From NCBI GenBank assembly GCA_965153355.1, contig OZ231126.1, positions 100,874,001 to 100,938,000 on the forward strand: 64,000 bases of DNA, in the 5' to 3' direction. The notes beneath the pieces were generated by a model. The model was not told the origin of the DNA and made no database searches. It saw only the letters and a list, made by a program, of their open reading frames with translations. This DNA is from Flaccisagitta enflata. Its lineage: Eukaryota; Chaetognatha; Sagittoidea; Aphragmophora. Of this stretch, positions 19,828 through 29,351 are shown one piece after another; position 1 is the first letter of the stretch; the number at the start of each line of letters is the position of its first letter. A program made the translations under genes and the position numbers.

Positions 19828-20348
19828 TTTTATCTCTTTTAAGTATCTATCTGTAGTTATAACCAAACTGCAGAATTAAGCGTCTTTGTTTCCACAATTT
19901 ATCGACGGAGAATTGCAGAGATTCAATTTCCCTTTTTTTCATGAAAGGGAGAAAATAAAAGTCCAGAGTTCTTTTCTTTACGAAGGATTTTAATGTAAGT
20001 GAATCATTCCAAATTTCAATTAAACAAGAAAACATAAAAATAGAAAGAAAAAGTCATTACAAAAAGAAAGATTACATTCTTTATCGGCAACAATTGTTAT
20101 TCTTAGGCGGCATTGGAATAAAGACTGAAATAAAGACGAAGGCCGCCAAACTGAGAAGGCAACGTGATTCTTACGAAAAGGAGAAAATGAGAATTGACCA
20201 GTCAGAAAGGAATTTGACTTTTAAACGGGAGAAAGAATACGTTGAGAAAACTTACGAAGGACAAATTCTTAATACAGTATGAATTATTAAAAGTGCTTTT
20301 ACAGAGATACAGTTTCTTTTCTCTAAATTGCTAATCGCGTTTTTTATA
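19582..20348 (-). repeat. 3' LTR of the BEL/Pao element
   Basis: It is nearly identical to 26892-27665. On the element strand it begins TATAAAAAACGCG and ends AATTATTTTA, so it lacks canonical TG...CA ends. It contains a (GA)n tract at about 19768-19825. The 62-codon plus-strand ORF inside it is also present in the other LTR and is probably fortuitous. Confidence 0.92.
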
Positions 20349-20466
20349 TTCGGCCCCAAAAAACCGATTTGAGGTTTTTTCAAAAAAGATACAAAAATAC
20401 AAAAATACAACAATTGATTCAATAATTGATTGACGTTGATCTAAAAACAAAAGTTAAACATCACAA
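20349..20466 (-). other. Short 3' untranslated region and presumed polypurine region of BEL/Pao
   Basis: Only about 118 bases separate the integrase stop from the 3' LTR. On the element strand, the sequence before the LTR reads GGTTTTTTGGGGCCGAA, which is a poor polypurine tract. Confidence 0.4.
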
Positions 20467-21921
20467 TTAATCTTCACATCCTTCGAGTAAGACCAAATTC
20501 TGTATTGGTCTCTTGATTGTTTTTCCTTTGTTATCTTGAAGTGTGACAGAGCGAACATGTCCATCACGACCTATATGAGTTTCCTTAACCCTAGCTAAGG
20601 GCCAAAGATGACGTTTGAGATTTTCTTTCTTGAGAAGAACAAGAGATCCAGGAGTGATGTTTTTCGATCCTTGATGCCACTTTTGACGTGGTTGAAGCGT
20701 GGGTACGTACTCATTTACCCATCGTTTCGTCCAATTCTCCTGAAGACTTTTGAGATACTTCAGTCTCGCAGAGAATGCTGTTTTGGACGGAGGAATGTCC
20801 GGCCATGGGTCCGTCGGTTGTTGAAGAGGTCTGCCGATAAGCATCTCAGCAGGAGTAAGTGGAACTTGATCCAGGTCATCCACTATCGGTGTAAGTGGAC
20901 GGGAGTTGATTTGCTCTTCAATTCGAATGATGAGCGTTGCAAGTTCCTTGTCGGTGATGAGAGATTGTCCTAAAACTTTCTTCATCGGAGTTTTGATGCT
21001 TCTCACAAGGCGTTCCCAGAAGCCTCCCCACCAAGGAGCAGCTGGTGGATTGAATTGCCAAATCACGTCTGGCAATTCCTTCGCCGCCTTTTTGAACGTT
21101 GAAGCATTATCGCTGTAGATGTTGAGAGGTTTTCCTCGTCGAGAGGAAAAACGCGTGAATGCCATCAAAAATTCTTCAGTGGACTGATCATTCACAATCT
21201 CCAAATGTACACCACGGGTTGATGCACAAGTAAAGAGGCAAATCCAACGCTTCTCCGCTTGAGAAGTTGAATCTCTCCTTGGTTTGATGAAAAGAGGTCC
21301 AGCGTAATCCAGTCCGACATGAGAGAAAGGTGGCAACGCCGTTTTCCTGAAATCTGGTAAATCAGCCATCATTTGTTGCCACATTGGCTTGTTGATCCGT
21401 TTGCATGTCATGCAAGATTGTGTTTCGGCCTTCACGGTTGTCATTCCTTTGATGACCCAATATTTTTGACGCAGAATTGCCAACGTCTGGTTTGATCCCG
21501 TATGAAGATTTGAGATGTGAACATCTCTGATGAGAAGTCGGGTGAGATGAGATTTGTTTGAAAGAATGATGATGTTTTTGTTCACTCTTCCACTCATTTT
21601 GATCAAACCATCTTCCAAGATTGGATTGAATTGGATCAATCGAGAGTTTCGTGGAATGGCACGATTCTTCTGAAGGCATTCATATTCTTCAGAAAAGAAG
21701 GTTTTTTGCTCTTGGCTGATGAGCTTTGCTAATGCCCTTTTCCGCTGTTGAGCAATCGAGTCATTCACCCTCGCCCCCAAAGGGCTACAAAAGCGAATCA
21801 CGTACATCATGATCCGCACCAGTTTTTCCAAAGAGCTGTAACGTTCCAAACTGATGACAGGTTCACGAACCTGTGTGATATTGACTGCCACTTTCCTTTG
21901 TTCAATATCTGGCTTTTCCAT
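20467..21921 (-). CDS. pol: BEL/Pao integrase, separated from gag-pol by a frameshift
   Basis: This ORF encodes the integrase part of BEL/Pao Pol, which inserts the cDNA. The zinc domain has HISNLHTGS and CMTCKR. The catalytic residues lie in GLDYAGPLF (Asp), YSDNASTF (Asp) and GGFWERLVR (Glu), all present. A C-terminal BEL-type domain (family DUF5641) with LVLLKKENLKRHLWPLARV follows. The frame overlaps the end of the upstream ORF (TGATG at 21919-21923), but the upstream ORF ends in non-homologous residues while this frame already reads integrase-proximal BEL sequence about 70 bases earlier. So the separation is best explained by a one-base loss near 21985-21990, not by a designed overlap. 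Confidence 0.85.
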   Translation of the reverse strand: MEKPDIEQRKVAVNITQVREPVISLERYSSLEKLVRIMMYVIRFCSPLGARVNDSIAQQRKRALAKLISQEQKTFFSEEYECLQKNRAIPRNSRLIQFNPILEDGLIKMSGRVNKNIIILSNKSHLTRLLIRDVHISNLHTGSNQTLAILRQKYWVIKGMTTVKAETQSCMTCKRINKPMWQQMMADLPDFRKTALPPFSHVGLDYAGPLFIKPRRDSTSQAEKRWICLFTCASTRGVHLEIVNDQSTEEFLMAFTRFSSRRGKPLNIYSDNASTFKKAAKELPDVIWQFNPPAAPWWGGFWERLVRSIKTPMKKVLGQSLITDKELATLIIRIEEQINSRPLTPIVDDLDQVPLTPAEMLIGRPLQQPTDPWPDIPPSKTAFSARLKYLKSLQENWTKRWVNEYVPTLQPRQKWHQGSKNITPGSLVLLKKENLKRHLWPLARVKETHIGRDGHVRSVTLQDNKGKTIKRPIQNLVLLEGCED

Positions 21922-24900
21922 CACAGGCTGATTCGGCCAATCACCTGTTTTGATGAATTCAGGGCCCTCAATCCAAAGCTTGGATTATCATCCAAAGGCC
22001 AAATGCCCCTGGATGGGATATCTGCAGGGTTATCGTCTCCAGGCACCCACATGCATTTAACGCCATGACTGCCGCATGTTCGTTGGATTTCCGCAATCCT
22101 GTTCCCAACAAAGGGTTTGTAGCGTGCTGAAGAAGATTCGATCCAACCAAGCGCAATAGTAGAATCTGTCCACAAGAAAGTCTCAATCCCAGATTTGAAA
22201 ACTTCCTCGTGGAGAAAGGCAAGTAAGCGTGAGCCTAACACTGCTCCCAGCAACTCCATGCGGGGGAGTGAGACAACTTTGATAGGCTTTACTCTTGTCT
22301 TGGACATGAGAAAGCAAGAGCCTCTCTCAGAAAATGCATATGCAACAGCGGCATATGCTGATTCACTGGCATCTACAAAGATGTGAAGAACAGTAGGGTT
22401 GCCAAAGAACCGAGGAATTTCAAAGTCAACAACAGTTGCTTTTCTGAATTCTTCCACTTCACGCTTCAATTCATCAGATAGAAGCTGGTCCCAATCAGAA
22501 CCTAGTTGCCATATCTTCTGCATTATCATCTTCCCTTTGCAGATAAGAGGGCTTCTGCCACCAATAGGGTCCCAGAAGGAGGCGATTTTTTGCAAAAATT
22601 CCCTCTTGGTGGTTGGAGTTTTGTCCCACTCTTTGTTGGGGACGCGGAGAGAGTCATGATTTGTATGCCACTGCAAGCCAAGAACTGCAGCTTCTTCACT
22701 ATCATCAGTCCCTTCAATCATGCTCAATAACTCCTTGTTGTTGCTATTGATTTTGTGCACTTTCATGTGCATAGACCCAAAAAAGCCTTTGATTTGAGTC
22801 AGAATATCAACATCATCATCAACTGAATCGCACCCTCCAGGCACATCGTCCATGTAGAGCTCGTTTTCGACAAATTCACAAGCTTTTGGGAATTTTTGTT
22901 GGATGTCATCACGCTGAGCGTGGTATTCACAAGTTGCCATGGACAGGAATGGAGATGAAGACTCACCGAACATAACACTCGTTTGGCGAGCTATCCCCTT
23001 GGGTGTGATGATTCGATGAAGGTCTTGTTGTTCAACTGGTATCTTTATCTGCCAAAACATCTTTTTGACATCAGACACAAATGCAATTTTTCGTGAACGA
23101 AAGCGTAGAATTGATCCAACGATATCTGGCAATAGATTTGGCCCAACATGTTGAGCGCTATTCAGGGAAATGCCAAATTTACCCTTGAATGAGGCATTTT
23201 TCACAATCCTCACGGGTGTTGTTGGATGGCCTGGCCTAAGCACCAAGTGCCATGGTAGGTAGTGGACACCTCCAGCTGGAGTGTCAGCATTAGAGACCAG
23301 TTCTAGAACACCGAGATCAAACTGTTCATCAAAAATCTTTTGAACAGTAGCTCTTTTTTCTGGGTCATTCTTCAGGATGGCTTGCTGTTTCCAATATAGA
23401 GCTCTTGTTGGTACAAAGTTGTCCGACAACTTTTTCACCTCTTCCTTGTAAGGAATTTTGACCATGTACTGCTGGTTCACATCATCATAAGTGATGGTCT
23501 TCTTGAACTCTTCATGTACCTTTTCATCAACAAGATTTTTGATTTTGGAGTTTGGATTTGGGCATTCTTCCAATTTCCAAAATTTCTCCAAGACATTTTC
23601 CAATGCCACAACCTGTGTCAGGTTTGTTGATGTAAAGTAAGAAGCATTTTGTCTTACACTACCTGATAAGACCCAACCAAACAAAGTTTGGATTGCACAT
23701 GGCTCTCCTGGGTTACCAACTCTCTTGTTTCCAGTCTGTATGTGATCAGCATATTCATTGCCAATTAGCAACTCAACTTCAGTTGCATCACGTGGATAAT
23801 CATCTGCAAACTGAATGTCCGCCAAATGAGGATATTCTGTGCAAGGATCAAGTCTGATTGCATCCATATCAACTGTGAGCTTCTCTGATGGAGAGACTAC
23901 CGCTTCCATCTCACAGTAACGGTTATCTTTGGTGCAAAGACTGATCTTGACCACATCGTAAAGTTGAGGTGCACGGTGTTCACCTGAAAATGCTGTTGCA
24001 ACAGCAAGCAGCACTCGCCTTATCACAGGCAATTTCAACATTTTTGCAGTTTTTTGCAAAATCCATGTGGTCTGAGAACCATCATCAATGACCGACCGAA
24101 TTGTCAAATTTGGTCTTTCTTTTGGAACAGCTTTGAAGTTTTTCAAAACTGTCAGTCCCTCTTTCTTTTGAGGCGCATGATGAAGTGAATTACAGCAAGA
24201 TTTCACGGCTGGCAACGACTCAGGTTTGGAGACTGTTGTTGATGAAACAGTAAATGTTGATGTTGGAGATGCAGCTTTTGCATCATCACTTATGGGTGGT
24301 TTTCCCCAGTGCAGGAGTGTGTGGTGAGGTTTTTGGCACACTCTGCACTTGATTGGTGACTTACAAGTCTTTGGGAAATGATCTTTGGTGATTGGCATCA
24401 AACATTTTTGACAATGCTTCTTTTTGAAGATGAAATCGGACCTTTCTTTTGGTGAAAGTTTTTTGAATTTCTCGCAATTGAAGATTCTGTGATCCTTGTC
24501 ACAACAGAAGCATGTCACCTCTCTACTCGCAGTAGTGAGCATCAATGTAGTCTTTGCCCGTGTGTCTTTGTTTTTTGCATCAATTTTTTGTTCAGATGCT
24601 GTGCCATAACATTGCAGCTTTTCATGCAAAAAGTCCAGCAGCTTTTTTGTTGAAAATGAATCATCATCATTGATCTCCTCGCGCCATTTTTGCAAAATTT
24701 CCTTTGACATGAGTTCCTCAACAAAGGGTACTATTATCCAAGACCCATTGTCCATGTCTATGCCATACTCAGCCAGACATCTCATTGAGGTTTCCAAGGT
24801 TGTAAGGAATGGCTTGATGCAGTCGGTATCAAAGGGTTTGAGGTTCAAAATGTTTCTGACATGTGACTGTTGAACCAATCTGGGTTTTCCAAACATTTCT

Positions 24901-26045
24901 TTGAGAAATTTTTTGAAATGGTCATAGTTGACATCGGTTATGTTGTACCCATCTGCCAGTTTCTTGGCTTCACCAACACAAGCATCTTTTAAGTAAAGGA
25001 GTTTTTCCACATTTGCCAAATCAGTGCGCTTGTCAATGAGAGATTCAAATGAGTTCCAAAATGCTTGGTACTCAGCTGGAGATTTCCCATAAAACTTTGG
25101 GATCTCTATTTTGGGTGTTTTTGCATGATGGGATGTAGCTGTAGTAGGGGTTGGAGCAACAGAGGGGTGAATGACAGCTGGTGTCATTGAATCAAGAAAT
25201 CGTTCTACCTCTGTTAAGGCAGAGGTTACTTTTTCAGTCCAGCCTTCACCAAGGCTCATATCCTCTGCCATAGTTGCATCATCATAGAACGCCCAAATTT
25301 CATCATCCTTTTTCTCGGAATCTTCGAGGGTTTTCAGTAAGCTTGTTTTTGTGATTTTGACTGCAAATTTGTCGCCAGCAGCTATATCTTTATCCAATTT
25401 GTTTGTAGCTTTTGTTATTCGGCCACGAATTGACCTTCTTTCCAATTTTTTCGTTTCCAACAGGTCTTTCTGTGCCTGAGGAAGTTTGGATTCACAATTT
25501 GTGATAGCATCCATGTTGTGAAGATTTTCGGGCTTTGTAGGGGTTGAATGGGGGTTATCGTTGATCTCTTCCTCTTCAGATTTAGATTCAGATTCAGAAT
25601 TTGAATCTTCCGTTGAAGATAACTGGATCTCTCCCCTCTCTTCCTCACTAGGAGAGTAAAGTTCTGGATGGTAAGCTCTTTCTACAAATTTTTTACCTGC
25701 TGCAAGTGCACGTATAGCAGCAGTCGAGTAATCACCAATTACTTTGGAATAAGTTTCTCTGAGTGATTCAGGGACAAATTCTAACTCTTTATCTCTGAAA
25801 GACTTTAATGTGTCAAGGCTTGCTGACAATAGTGATATTGCAGGACTAATAGTTACTGTTGCCGTTAATCCATCGCATTCGTTACGATTTTTATGTAATT
25901 GATATTCCAAATCTTTCGTATTTTCATCAACTATTTCCTGAGCTACTTTCCTTTTACTAACCAAAAGGTTCAATTTCTGTCTTTCTATTGTAGAAAGAGT
26001 TTTTTCCCATTCGGCAATCTTTGTTTTAGCTTGTATGAGGTCCAT
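21921..26045 (-). CDS. gag-pol: BEL/Pao Gag-protease-RT-RNase H polyprotein
   Basis: The 1374-residue ORF has a coiled-coil-like N-terminus and an acidic linker, then the DUF1759-type Gag domain (KIEIPKFYGKSPAEYQAFW, about 310-400). Zinc knuckles follow (CFCCDKDHRIFNC near 515, then CRVCQKPHHTLLH), and an A17/DUF1758-type aspartic protease (DDGSQTTW, about 650). The BEL-type RT carries FVSDVKKMFWQIK and ELYMDDVPGG (about 1063), and the RNase H carries HIFVDASESAYAAVAYAF (about 1218). It builds the particle and copies RNA to DNA. The last ~20 residues are out of frame because of the lesion near 21985-21990; the true continuation is the integrase ORF. The start is the first ATG after the structured leader. 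Domain order and motifs leave little doubt about the family. Confidence 0.92.
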   Translation of the reverse strand: MDLIQAKTKIAEWEKTLSTIERQKLNLLVSKRKVAQEIVDENTKDLEYQLHKNRNECDGLTATVTISPAISLLSASLDTLKSFRDKELEFVPESLRETYSKVIGDYSTAAIRALAAGKKFVERAYHPELYSPSEEERGEIQLSSTEDSNSESESKSEEEEINDNPHSTPTKPENLHNMDAITNCESKLPQAQKDLLETKKLERRSIRGRITKATNKLDKDIAAGDKFAVKITKTSLLKTLEDSEKKDDEIWAFYDDATMAEDMSLGEGWTEKVTSALTEVERFLDSMTPAVIHPSVAPTPTTATSHHAKTPKIEIPKFYGKSPAEYQAFWNSFESLIDKRTDLANVEKLLYLKDACVGEAKKLADGYNITDVNYDHFKKFLKEMFGKPRLVQQSHVRNILNLKPFDTDCIKPFLTTLETSMRCLAEYGIDMDNGSWIIVPFVEELMSKEILQKWREEINDDDSFSTKKLLDFLHEKLQCYGTASEQKIDAKNKDTRAKTTLMLTTASREVTCFCCDKDHRIFNCEKFKKLSPKERSDFIFKKKHCQKCLMPITKDHFPKTCKSPIKCRVCQKPHHTLLHWGKPPISDDAKAASPTSTFTVSSTTVSKPESLPAVKSCCNSLHHAPQKKEGLTVLKNFKAVPKERPNLTIRSVIDDGSQTTWILQKTAKMLKLPVIRRVLLAVATAFSGEHRAPQLYDVVKISLCTKDNRYCEMEAVVSPSEKLTVDMDAIRLDPCTEYPHLADIQFADDYPRDATEVELLIGNEYADHIQTGNKRVGNPGEPCAIQTLFGWVLSGSVRQNASYFTSTNLTQVVALENVLEKFWKLEECPNPNSKIKNLVDEKVHEEFKKTITYDDVNQQYMVKIPYKEEVKKLSDNFVPTRALYWKQQAILKNDPEKRATVQKIFDEQFDLGVLELVSNADTPAGGVHYLPWHLVLRPGHPTTPVRIVKNASFKGKFGISLNSAQHVGPNLLPDIVGSILRFRSRKIAFVSDVKKMFWQIKIPVEQQDLHRIITPKGIARQTSVMFGESSSPFLSMATCEYHAQRDDIQQKFPKACEFVENELYMDDVPGGCDSVDDDVDILTQIKGFFGSMHMKVHKINSNNKELLSMIEGTDDSEEAAVLGLQWHTNHDSLRVPNKEWDKTPTTKREFLQKIASFWDPIGGRSPLICKGKMIMQKIWQLGSDWDQLLSDELKREVEEFRKATVVDFEIPRFFGNPTVLHIFVDASESAYAAVAYAFSERGSCFLMSKTRVKPIKVVSLPRMELLGAVLGSRLLAFLHEEVFKSGIETFLWTDSTIALGWIESSSARYKPFVGNRIAEIQRTCGSHGVKCMWVPGDDNPADIPSRGIWPLDDNPSFGLRALNSSKQVIGRISL

Positions 26046-26880
26046 GTAACCGCTAGTTACTGTTAACCATGGCTAAAACAATTTTGAGATCAACTTCCAC
26101 AATCAAAAATCCAACTTTGGATTATTTTTGATAAATCTCAACCTCTGTGAGATGTAAATTGGTCTTTAGACCCTTCTTCCAATTAAGCCCGCCTGGCTTG
26201 TTTTTTATCTCAACCCCTGTGAGATATAAATAGGTCAATTCTTTAAGACCTTCTTTCCAATTAAGCCCGCCTGGCTTATTTCTTTATCTCAACCCTTGTG
26301 AGATAAAACTGGTCAATACAATTGACTCAATTTACAGACCAGATTCCCCCAGGAATTTTCAAACTGGTCAATCTCAACACCTGTGAGATAATAATTTTGA
26401 CTAATATAGACCAGATTCCCCCAGGAATTTTCGTACTGGTCAATCTCAACTCTTGTGAGATTTCAAATTGGTCAAATTCACCACTTCCTATATCACCACT
26501 TCCAAAATCACCACTTCCAAATTCACCACTTTCTAATTCACCACTTCCAAATTCACCACTTCCAATTTGTGGCTCGTAAAGCACACTTTTTGTCTCCTTG
26601 GGTACTCGCAAAGTACCTTTTCTTCTTCCAAGTGGCTCGTAAAGCACACTTTTTGTCTCCTTGGGTACTCGCAAAGTACCTTTTCTTCTTCCAAGTGGCT
26701 CGTAAAGCACACCTATGGTTCTCGTTCTCCTGCAAGTGACTCGTAAAGTGCACTTGTTCCAATGTAATCACTATAGTCCGCCTGACTATGTTCCTATGTG
26801 ATCACAATAGTCCGCCTGACTATTTTTCACATCCAATTCTGGCCTGCTTGAAATTGAATGAAAAGTTGGAAGATCTAATA
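26046..26880 (-). promoter_or_regulatory. BEL/Pao leader with arrays of short hairpins
   Basis: The long 5' untranslated leader contains three hairpin classes (given as + strand). First, ATCTCA and TGAGAT stems around variable loops, five copies between about 26138 and 26461. Second, loop CGCCT in covarying stems (AAGCC/GGCTT near 26190 and 26270; ATAGTC/GACTAT near 26775 and 26808). Third, loop CGTAA or CGCAA in covarying stems near 26575, 26605, 26638, 26668, 26700 and 26740. A CACTTCCAAATTC minisatellite lies at 26478-26570 and two copies of a ~64-bp unit at 26572-26700. Such structures could act in RNA packaging or dimerisation (inference). Confidence 0.7.
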
Positions 26881-26891
26881 AAGGGACGCCA
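26881..26891 (-). promoter_or_regulatory. Primer binding site of the BEL/Pao element
   Basis: On the element strand TGGCGTCCCT directly follows the LTR end with no gap. Its complement, AGGGACGCCA, fits the 3' end of animal tRNA-Asn for ten bases. Confidence 0.6.
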
Positions 26892-27052
26892 TAAAATAAT
26901 TGGAGGGGTTGGTTTTATTGAACCTGCTGTTGATAGGATGACAAAATAATAGAAGATAAAGCTGATTGAAGATATTTGAGTTTCGAGGATTTAAATCAGT
27001 TTCACTCCTTTTATTTTGCTGAGGTTATCAATTTCAAACGGAAGCTTTTGGG

Positions 27053-27145
<93 letters not shown>

Positions 27146-27665
27146 TTTTATCTCTTTTAAGTATCTATCTGTAGTTATAACCAAACTGCAGAATTAAGCG
27201 TCTTTGTTTCCACAATTTATCGACGGAGAATTGCAGAGATTCAATTTCCCTTTTTTTCATGAAAGGGAGAAAATAAAAGTCCAGAGTTCTTTTCTTTACG
27301 AAGGATTTAATGTAAGTGAATCATTCCAAATTTCAATTAAACAAGAAAACATAAAAATAGAAAGAAAAAGTCATTACAAAAAGAAAGATTACATTCTTTA
27401 TCGGCAACAATTGTTATTCTTAGGCGGCATTGGAATAAAGAGTGAAATAAAGACGAAGGCCGCCAAACTGAGAAGGCAACGTGATTCTTACGAAAAGGAG
27501 AAAATGAGAATTGACCAGTCAGAAAGGAATTTGACTTTTAAACGGGAGAAAGAATACGTTGAGAAAACTTACGAAGGACAAATTCTTAATACAGTATGAA
27601 TTATTAAAAGTGCTTTTACAGAGATACAGTTTCTTTTCTCTAAATTGCTAATCGCGTTTTTTATA
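26892..27665 (-). repeat. 5' LTR of the BEL/Pao element
   Basis: This is the direct repeat of 19582-20348. It differs by one base at the ACT/AGT site in the shared small ORF, a one-base indel, and a diverged patch next to a longer (GA)n tract at about 27060-27143. Confidence 0.92.
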
Positions 27666-27670
27666 AACAT
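27666..27670 (+). repeat. Target site duplication AACAT, right copy
   Basis: This is the direct repeat of 19577-19581, immediately outside the right LTR. Confidence 0.9.
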
Positions 27671-28407
27671 CATGCAGGATGCAGCATGCAGGATGAGGAG
27701 GAAAAGGAGGAGTCTTCTAAAGACGAGACGGAACAGAATGACGAGGAGGACGACGTGGAGGAGGAGGAGGACGAGAAGGAGAAGGAGGAGGAGGAGGAGG
27801 AGGAGGAGGAGGAGGAGAAGGAGCAAGGGGCGTCTGAAACAGAAAGTAAAGGGGAAGACGAGGTTGAGGACGCAGACGACGAGGAGGAAGGTGACGTGGA
27901 AGAGGAGGAGGATACCGAGGAGGAAAATGAAGAGGAGGAGACTGACGAGGACACCGAGGAGGACACTGAGGATGAACGGGGTGATGGAGGCGCCGGAAGT
28001 GAGAAAAATAATGACATGGAGAAAGGAAACATGGAGTCGGAAAAAAGAAAAGATGAAGGAAAAGGGGAAGAGGAGGGGGAGGGAGACGAGGAGGAGGAGG
28101 AGGAGGAGGAGGCAGACACACTTGACTGCGGAATTGAGCCCGGAGCGGAGCTGTCTGATGGCGAGGTAGAGGACAGTGAAGACGACGACGCAACAAGGCG
28201 GGCCACAAAGCGGCACCGAGGGCAGGATCAGGCCCAGGCTGGACCACCAAAGAGGAGCCGGCTTGACTTTGCAGCAGAGCAAAACGAAGCAAAAGCATGC
28301 GTCGAAATTATTGGAGTAGCTGAAGCAGAAGAGAAAGACGCAGAGAAGCAGAACAAGGATCTTGAAGAAAAGGCCCCTAATCGCTCAAACGACATCGTTG
28401 ACACAAG
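27671..28407 (+). CDS. Acidic/RGG gene, exon 2, right part
   Basis: The frame continues from 19581. The acidic tract resumes after a short Cys/Met-containing bridge, with poly-Glu runs, and ends in a mixed basic segment rich in Arg/Lys/Ala (KRHRGQDQAQ, then KRSRLDF, nuclear-localisation-like). The exon ends at ACAAG|GTGAGA in phase 2. In the BEL-bearing allele this part is cut off from its promoter-proximal half. It could still be expressed only if the element were spliced out or an internal start were used. Confidence 0.72.
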
Positions 28408-28949
28408 GTGAGAATTCCCTATCATGTTTTGTCATGTCTTGTTTGTTACATGCACTCTCACAGACAAAAGGCGTGCCGGCACTGTCATTCACGCACATAC
28501 GTCACATACGTCATACGTCACATCTAGTCAAAGGGAAAAACACACATAAGTGAAAACTAACGCTGTCATTTGAATTGCCTTTGCACTGATTGATATATGA
28601 ATTGTTAAAACTTGAACTGTATAGCTCTGCAATCAAACTGTATATGACTGAACTGTCATGAAGAAAGCTGTATGTTCCATGCTGTATGCTGCATGTTGTA
28701 TGCTCAAAGTTGTATGCTCTAAGCTGTATGCTGTTTTTTTTTTTTAAATGCTCCATGCTGTATGCTTCATGTTGCAATGCTTTATGCTGTATGCCGTACG
28801 CTGTATGCTTTAATCTGTATGCTGCATGCTGTATGCTGTGTGTTTCATGCTGTATGTTGTATGTCGCGCGATTTTTGCTATATGTCACATGTATAAAAAG
28901 ATAAAAAGGAAACAAAACTGATCTTTCTTTAAAATCCTCAATAAAACAG
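28408..28949 (+). other. Intron 2 of the acidic gene, with CTGTATGCTG minisatellite
   Basis: The intron runs GTGAGAATTC to AATAAAACAG. A degenerate 7-11 bp repeat (GCTGTATGCTGCATG and variants) fills about 28670-28890. A tandem CACATACGTCATACG patch lies near 28493-28525. Confidence 0.7.
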
Positions 28950-29071
28950 GAAGGAGATTCGCGACGGGAGACATGTGATTCCCCTCATGGACGTGGAAGT
29001 CAAGGACTATTTTCTCAGTCTCGACGACGGCAGAAAAAATGAATCAAAGGACATGCAACTTTACCTACATG
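28950..29071 (+). CDS. Acidic/RGG gene, exon 3
   Basis: This 122-base exon lies between AAACAG and CATG|GTAAGA, in phase with both neighbours. It encodes about 41 mixed-charge residues including VIPLMDVEVKDYFLSLDDG, with no recognised motif. It looks like a folded segment, unlike the acidic and RGG parts. Confidence 0.7.
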
Positions 29072-29351
29072 GTAAGAATGTCTGAAAGCTTGAAAAGGGA
29101 GGGGGGGGTTTAGTTGCAAAGAGAGGGTGATAAAAACAAGGCCGGATGCACGGCAATTTGTTGCAGACGGTTGGGCAGGAGCAGTATTGAAAAAATCGCT
29201 TCAAATAAAAAAAATGTTATCAACCGACTGACCGACTGAACGACCGACACAGCAAGGTCTAGAGTCGCGTGCTTGCGACTAAAAAAGAAAACGATTTTGA
29301 AAAGAAACATAGCAAAATAACTAACTTTCAAATATCTGACTGTTTAATCAG
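29072..29351 (+). other. Intron 3 of the acidic gene, carrying a family A repeat
   Basis: The intron runs GTAAGAATGT to TTTAATCAG. More than half of it is a family A copy in the same orientation as the gene. Confidence 0.7.
29136..29286 (+). mobile_element. Family A modular repeat inside intron 3
   Basis: Head ACAAGGCCGGATGCACGGC, GGGCAGGAGCAGTA, a short GACCGAC block, and tail GTAGAGTCGCGTGCTTGCGACT with hairpin, ending AAAAAA. The minisatellite is short. Confidence 0.8.

Larger units (their letters stand above)
19582..27665 (-). mobile_element. Complete BEL/Pao LTR retrotransposon
   Basis: The 8.1-kb element lies on the minus strand with LTRs of 767 and 774 bp, a primer site abutting the 5' LTR, an 850-bp leader, a gag-pol ORF and an integrase ORF. 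It is flanked by the 5-bp duplication AACAT. Outside the GA microsatellite and a short diverged patch beside it, the LTRs differ by about one indel and one substitution that I could see, so insertion is recent. It sits in an exon of the acidic gene in opposite orientation. One frameshift separates RNase H from integrase. Confidence 0.93.

Noticed and set aside
19582-27665. The ~770-bp direct repeats first looked like a segmental duplication of a small gene (both contain the same 62-codon ORF).
   Set aside because: They bracket a BEL/Pao coding region, a primer site abuts one copy, and AACAT flanks both outer ends. They are LTRs.
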